From the NCBI GenBank assembly GCA_964508135.1, contig CAZDSU010000014.1, positions 1-64,000 of the forward strand: 64,000 nt of DNA, written 5' to 3'. Numbering within the stretch: position 1 is the first letter of the stretch; the number at the start of each line of letters is the position of its first letter. A model generated the notes under the pieces. That model had not been told where the DNA came from. It did no database searches and was given only the letters and a program-made list of their open reading frames with translations. Source of the stretch: UBA6168 sp964508135. GTDB taxonomy: Bacteria; Bacteroidota; Bacteroidia; Chitinophagales; Saprospiraceae. The position numbers and the translations under genes are program-made. Positions 61,128-64,000 of this stretch are shown piece by piece.

Positions 61128-62441
61128 TCAAATTACCATCCCCGCCGCCACGGTCTCGTTCGTGGCTTCGTCAACGAGGATAACGCTCCCGGTTATGCGG
61201 TTCTTGCTGTATGAATCCACGAACAATGGCTTGGTGGTTCGTACAGAAATCCGGGCTATATCGTTCATCTTCACCGTTTTATCCGTTTGGTTTCGGTGCA
61301 GAGTGTTCACATCCATTTTGTACTGAATATCTTGCACGATGCAGCGGGCTGTTTTCGTGGTTTGCCGTATCTCATATTTTCCTAGGAGTTGGAGCGGTTT
61401 TTCGTTGAACCAACAGATTCGGATGTCAATATCCTGCGTCATTTCAGGGTGATTGTTTTCCCGTACAATCATGTCACCGCGGCTGATGTCAATGTCATCT
61501 GCCAAAAGCACCGTGACCGACATGGGGGGGAATGCTTCCTCTATTTCCCCGTCAGCAGTATCAATTTTCTCAATGGTTGAGGTAAAACCAGATGGCAAAA
61601 CCATGACCTTGTCTCCTTTTTTTAAGATGCCACCTGCCACCCTACCCGCATATCCTCGGTAATCATGGTATTCGTCGTTGTAAGGTCGGATGACAAACTG
61701 GACTGGAAACCTGGTATCAATTAAATTGTGGTCGCTACCGATATGTACATTTTCCAAATAATAGAGTAGGGTAGTGCCACCATACCAATCCATTTTATTG
61801 GAACGGTCAACGATATTGTCGCCTTTTAGCGCCGAAATGGGTATGAAAGTGACATCATGTATATCGAGCTTCGCACCGAAATCTTCAAATTCCGCTTTTA
61901 TGTTATCAAACGCTTCCTGCTTATAATCAACCAGGTCCATTTTATTGATACAAATGACCAAATGGGGTATTTGCAAGAGCGAGGAAATGATGGCGTGGCG
62001 GCGGGTTTGTTCCAAAATACCTTGACGGGCATCCACCAATATCAATGCAACATTGGCGGTGGAGGAGCCAGTTACCATATTCCTGGTGTATTGGATATGG
62101 CCTGGCGTATCCGCTATGATGAACTTTCTTTTTGGGGTCGAAAAATAGCGATAGGCAACGTCAATGGTGATGCCTTGTTCACGCTCTGCCTTGAGGCCGT
62201 CGGTCAACAAAGCCAAATTGACTTCTTCCTCGCCCCGTTTCTCTGACGCCGATTTGATGGCATCGTATTGATCCTCGAAGATGGACTTGCTATCGTACAA
62301 TAATCGGCCAATCAACGTACTTTTCCCGTCGTCAACGGAGCCAGCAGTGGAAAAGCGCAACAGTTCTGATGCTTGGAGGTTCTTCTTCAAAGTGTTAAAT
62401 CCGAGGAAACATTGAAGCAACATATTGCTTGGAAAGCTCAA
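61128..62441 (-). CDS. cysN: Sulfate adenylyltransferase subunit 1 (GTPase)
   Basis: The 437-residue translation-factor-type GTPase has AGSVDDGKST (P-loop, residues 33-42), DTPGHIQYTRNMVTGSS (G3), INKMDLVDY (G4) and SALKGDN (G5), with the CysN-specific GRLLYDSKSIFEDQ. It couples GTP hydrolysis to APS formation by CysD. There is no fused APS-kinase domain at the C-terminus. The usual start is uncertain: ATG at 62441 or 62423 overlaps the HEPN gene by up to 47 nt, and the usual N-terminus would begin near residue 23. In this locus it could feed glycan sulfation or ordinary sulfate assimilation. Confidence 0.92.
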   Translation of the reverse strand: MSFPSNMLLQCFLGFNTLKKNLQASELLRFSTAGSVDDGKSTLIGRLLYDSKSIFEDQYDAIKSASEKRGEEEVNLALLTDGLKAEREQGITIDVAYRYFSTPKRKFIIADTPGHIQYTRNMVTGSSTANVALILVDARQGILEQTRRHAIISSLLQIPHLVICINKMDLVDYKQEAFDNIKAEFEDFGAKLDIHDVTFIPISALKGDNIVDRSNKMDWYGGTTLLYYLENVHIGSDHNLIDTRFPVQFVIRPYNDEYHDYRGYAGRVAGGILKKGDKVMVLPSGFTSTIEKIDTADGEIEEAFPPMSVTVLLADDIDISRGDMIVRENNHPEMTQDIDIRICWFNEKPLQLLGKYEIRQTTKTARCIVQDIQYKMDVNTLHRNQTDKTVKMNDIARISVRTTKPLFVDSYSKNRITGSVILVDEATNETVAAGMVI

Positions 62442-62856
62442 TGCTCCTGTTCAATTCGTGTTGTTGCGCCAAAATTTTCTCGTAAAGTTCCATCAAGTTG
62501 GCTTGCCTGTATTCATGTGAAATAGCATTGCGCAAAGCCCTGATTTCAATCATGTCACTTGCAGAACTTATCGCATTGATTTTTTCACAAAAATTCATTC
62601 TGTCAATAAATGTTTGGTAGTCTTCTTGCAGCAAGCGTAAAAGTGTAATGACGATTTTTTGAGTAAAAATATCAGAAGTTCGGGCAAACCGGGAGGCGAA
62701 AGCATCCAAGGTTTCCATTTCTTCCTCCGACAAATTCCCATGCAAGTTCAATTGCTTGCATTTCTGGAACGAAAACTCAAGGTGCTGGAGGGACAAGTCG
62801 AGCAACTGATAGTTTTCCTTGAGGAATTCAAACAATTTTTGCTGGCTTTCGGTCAT
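62395..62856 (-). CDS. HEPN-domain protein (HepT-like toxin)
   Basis: The 153-residue helical protein has the RNxxxH ribonuclease motif in IEIRALRNAISHEYR. It follows a minimal nucleotidyltransferase gene by 16 nt, the classic MNT-HEPN (MntA-HepT) toxin-antitoxin layout in which MNT modifies the HEPN RNase. It is longer than minimal HepT (~110-140 residues), with an extra N-terminal helix pair. Its 3' end overlaps the cysN frame. Confidence 0.87.
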   Translation of the reverse strand: MTESQQKLFEFLKENYQLLDLSLQHLEFSFQKCKQLNLHGNLSEEEMETLDAFASRFARTSDIFTQKIVITLLRLLQEDYQTFIDRMNFCEKINAISSASDMIEIRALRNAISHEYRQANLMELYEKILAQQHELNRSIELSKQYVASMFPRI

Positions 62857-62872
62857 TGATTTTTGCGCAGGA

Positions 62873-63160
62873 TTACAATTCGACTGCGTTTTTCAAGACA
62901 AGGTCTTTGAACGTTGCCTTCTCATTGGACATAAAGCTGACAATGTCCAACTTTTGCTCACCAAAGCGTTTCCAAAAGGCGACCTGGATTTTAATGGTTT
63001 CGGTTAAACTCAGTTTCCTTTCGCCCAAAACAAGTATGTCAATATCGCCACCTTTCTTGGCGTCGTCCGTCCTGGAGCCAAAAAGTAGGACTTTAGCATC
63101 CGTTTGGACAGCTTGAATTGTTTTTTTCAAAAATACTGCCTTTTCTTTTTCAAGTCGCAT
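62873..63160 (-). CDS. Minimal nucleotidyltransferase (MntA-like antitoxin)
   Basis: The 95-residue protein has the polymerase-beta-fold signature LLFGSRTDDAKKGGDIDILVLGE, i.e. GS-x10-D-x-D with both metal-binding aspartates. The third acidic position appears in KLDIVSF. It pairs with the HEPN gene immediately downstream. The pair interrupts the space between cysD and cysN. Confidence 0.88.
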   Translation of the reverse strand: MRLEKEKAVFLKKTIQAVQTDAKVLLFGSRTDDAKKGGDIDILVLGERKLSLTETIKIQVAFWKRFGEQKLDIVSFMSNEKATFKDLVLKNAVEL

Positions 63161-63203
63161 ATTAATTGATTCGACACAGATTTACACAAATTACACAAAT
63201 TAA

Positions 63204-63587
63204 CTAATTTATGACCCGTCTGTGTTGGAAGGATTGTGATACAAAATTGAGTATTAACCCTAAAGGAGATTTAGCGATTGAGATATAATTTAAGGCCTGT
63301 TTGATATGGTCTTTGTTGATTTCACTGAATGCTTTGACTTCCAATATTATATCATTAAAAGCTACAAAATCTGCATAAAAATTGTGGGGCAGAATAATAT
63401 CTTTATATTGTACGTCAAACCTTTTTTCCCGCTCGAATGGAATGTTGTTTTGCTTGAATTCGTACTCCATGGCGTCTTTGTAAACGATTTCAAGTAAGCC
63501 AAGACTCAGGATTCTATGAATCTCCATGCAAATTCCTACAATTTGATAGCATTCCTCTTTAAAAATTATGCTACCCGAATCTTCCAT
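63204..63587 (-). CDS. GxxExxY-family protein
   Basis: I chose the ATG at 63587, which opens EDSGSIIFKEECYQIVGICM. The frame continues upstream to 63764, but that part derives from repeats. The 127-residue protein has GLLEIVYKDAMEYEF (the GxxExxY motif), FDVQYKDIILPHNFYADFVAFNDIILEVKAF and KQALNYISIAKSPLGLILNF, a PD-(D/E)XK-like core with D-E-K spacing. These proteins are very common in Bacteroidota. Their function is unknown. Confidence 0.85.
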   Translation of the reverse strand: MEDSGSIIFKEECYQIVGICMEIHRILSLGLLEIVYKDAMEYEFKQNNIPFEREKRFDVQYKDIILPHNFYADFVAFNDIILEVKAFSEINKDHIKQALNYISIAKSPLGLILNFVSQSFQHRRVIN

Positions 63588-63673
63588 CTCAAAATAAAAT
63601 TTGTGTAATTTGTGAAAATTTGTGTTTTGAAACCATACACAATTTCTTTTTGGAAAAAAGTGGCCTTTGACAG

Positions 63674-63811
63674 GGGCAGCGCCCCAAGAATATTTGTAGC
63701 ACAATGAACCAGAAAAGCTGGAGGTGCAGCGCACCGAAATCTTCCGGTGCGCTGCACCTCTCAAGCACTTGTACTACTTATTGGCTACAATTATTCCGGT
63801 GCGCTGCACCT
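63674..63811. repeat. GGTGCGCTGCACC palindrome cluster
   Basis: AGGTGCAGCGCACCG (63722-63736) and CGGTGCGCTGCACCT (63745-63759) form a perfect 15-bp stem, and a further CCGGTGCGCTGCACCT lies at 63796-63811. No gene is present between 63588 and 63867. This is a small hairpin repeat cluster. Confidence 0.8.
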
Positions 63812-63867
63812 GTTATTTCTTGATTGCTTCCAATCATGAAAATGTGTATGGTTTCAAGAATTTGTGT

Positions 63868-64000
63868 CTAAAAATATCCATCCTTTTTCCGGTCTTCCAT
63901 GGCGGTATCCGAGCGTTTATCATCTGTCCTTCCTCCCCGTTCTGTCTTTCGGCTGGTGGCCACTTCCTCAATGATTTCTTCGATGGTTGATGCCTCCGAT
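63868..64000 (-). CDS. cysD: Sulfate adenylyltransferase subunit 2, C-terminal end (cut by the window edge)
   Basis: The last ~43 codons are visible, ending in TAG at 63868-63870: STIEEIIEEVATSRKTERGG, then DDKRSDTAMEDRKKDGYF. The ERG ... D-x-x-x-x-x-x-x-ME-x-x-KK-x-GYF tail is the conserved CysD C-terminus. The rest lies beyond position 64000. cysD and cysN, normally adjacent, are separated here by ~1.4 kb holding GxxExxY, MNT and HEPN genes. Confidence 0.88.
   Translation of the reverse strand, partial: SEASTIEEIIEEVATSRKTERGGRTDDKRSDTAMEDRKKDGYF

Overview
The window looks like one long surface-polysaccharide (capsule or O-antigen type) locus from a Bacteroidota bacterium. Supporting signs are moderately low G+C, UDP-L-FucNAc genes of fnlABC/capEFG type, a fused Wzc-type tyrosine autokinase, an ACP-based sugar-acylation chemistry resembling that of flavobacterial O-antigens, and dispersed near-palindromic intergenic repeats of a kind common in this phylum. 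A run of 10 Ns at 24502-24511 marks a draft or metagenome assembly. Genus cannot be read from the sequence. Almost every gene lies on the minus strand, so the locus is transcribed right to left. The only convincing plus-strand genes are a PIN toxin pair at the left edge and one FN3-like orphan near 50.7 kb.

Right to left: (i) 64-51 kb holds precursor-sugar genes (wbpB, wbpD, wbpE for a diamino-uronic acid, a wbpP-type 4-epimerase, a UDP-glucuronate-epimerase-like gene) and cysN with the end of cysD. These are interleaved with toxin-antitoxin genes and unusually many short inverted-repeat (MITE-like) elements. (ii) 49-45 kb holds wza and wzc, then a truncated neuB. (iii) 42.6-36.8 kb is acyl-sugar module B: 4-aminotransferase, WbqC, ACP, SDR, adenylation enzyme, NeuD and GNAT. 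(iv) 36.8-28.4 kb is an AT-rich serotype-specific core: methyltransferases, a beta-propeller protein, Wzx flippase, an EpsG-like polymerase and glycosyltransferases. (v) 28.4-24.9 kb is the complete UDP-L-FucNAc set. (vi) 24.9-12.5 kb holds glycosyltransferases, methyltransferases, an ATP-grasp enzyme, a CapA-like protein, two paralogous deacetylase-like proteins and a first phosphoglycosyl transferase. (vii) 12.5-1.8 kb is acyl-sugar module A: NeuD, KAS III, adenylation enzyme, GNAT, ACP, two SDRs, second ACP and MBL hydrolase. It is followed by a second phosphoglycosyl transferase, a YdcF-like protein, a 4-aminotransferase and a 4,6-dehydratase.

The most interesting biology is the two separate carrier-protein modules. 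I infer that each makes or activates a short acyl or aminoacyl group and places it on a 4-amino-4,6-dideoxy sugar. Module A has a condensing enzyme and two reductases but no dehydratase or enoyl reductase, which predicts a hydroxylated acyl group.

The most interesting genome dynamics is MITE invasion. Two 163-bp copies of one element, each flanked by a TTA/TAA duplication, interrupt a relE-like toxin and an AlbA_2-type gene. Deleting the element plus one copy of the duplication restores each reading frame exactly. Other elements supply the stop codons or C-termini of neighbouring genes and border a truncated neuB. Short tandem repeats inside the dehydratase, the glucuronate epimerase, wza and the tyrosine tail of wzc are possible sites of variation.
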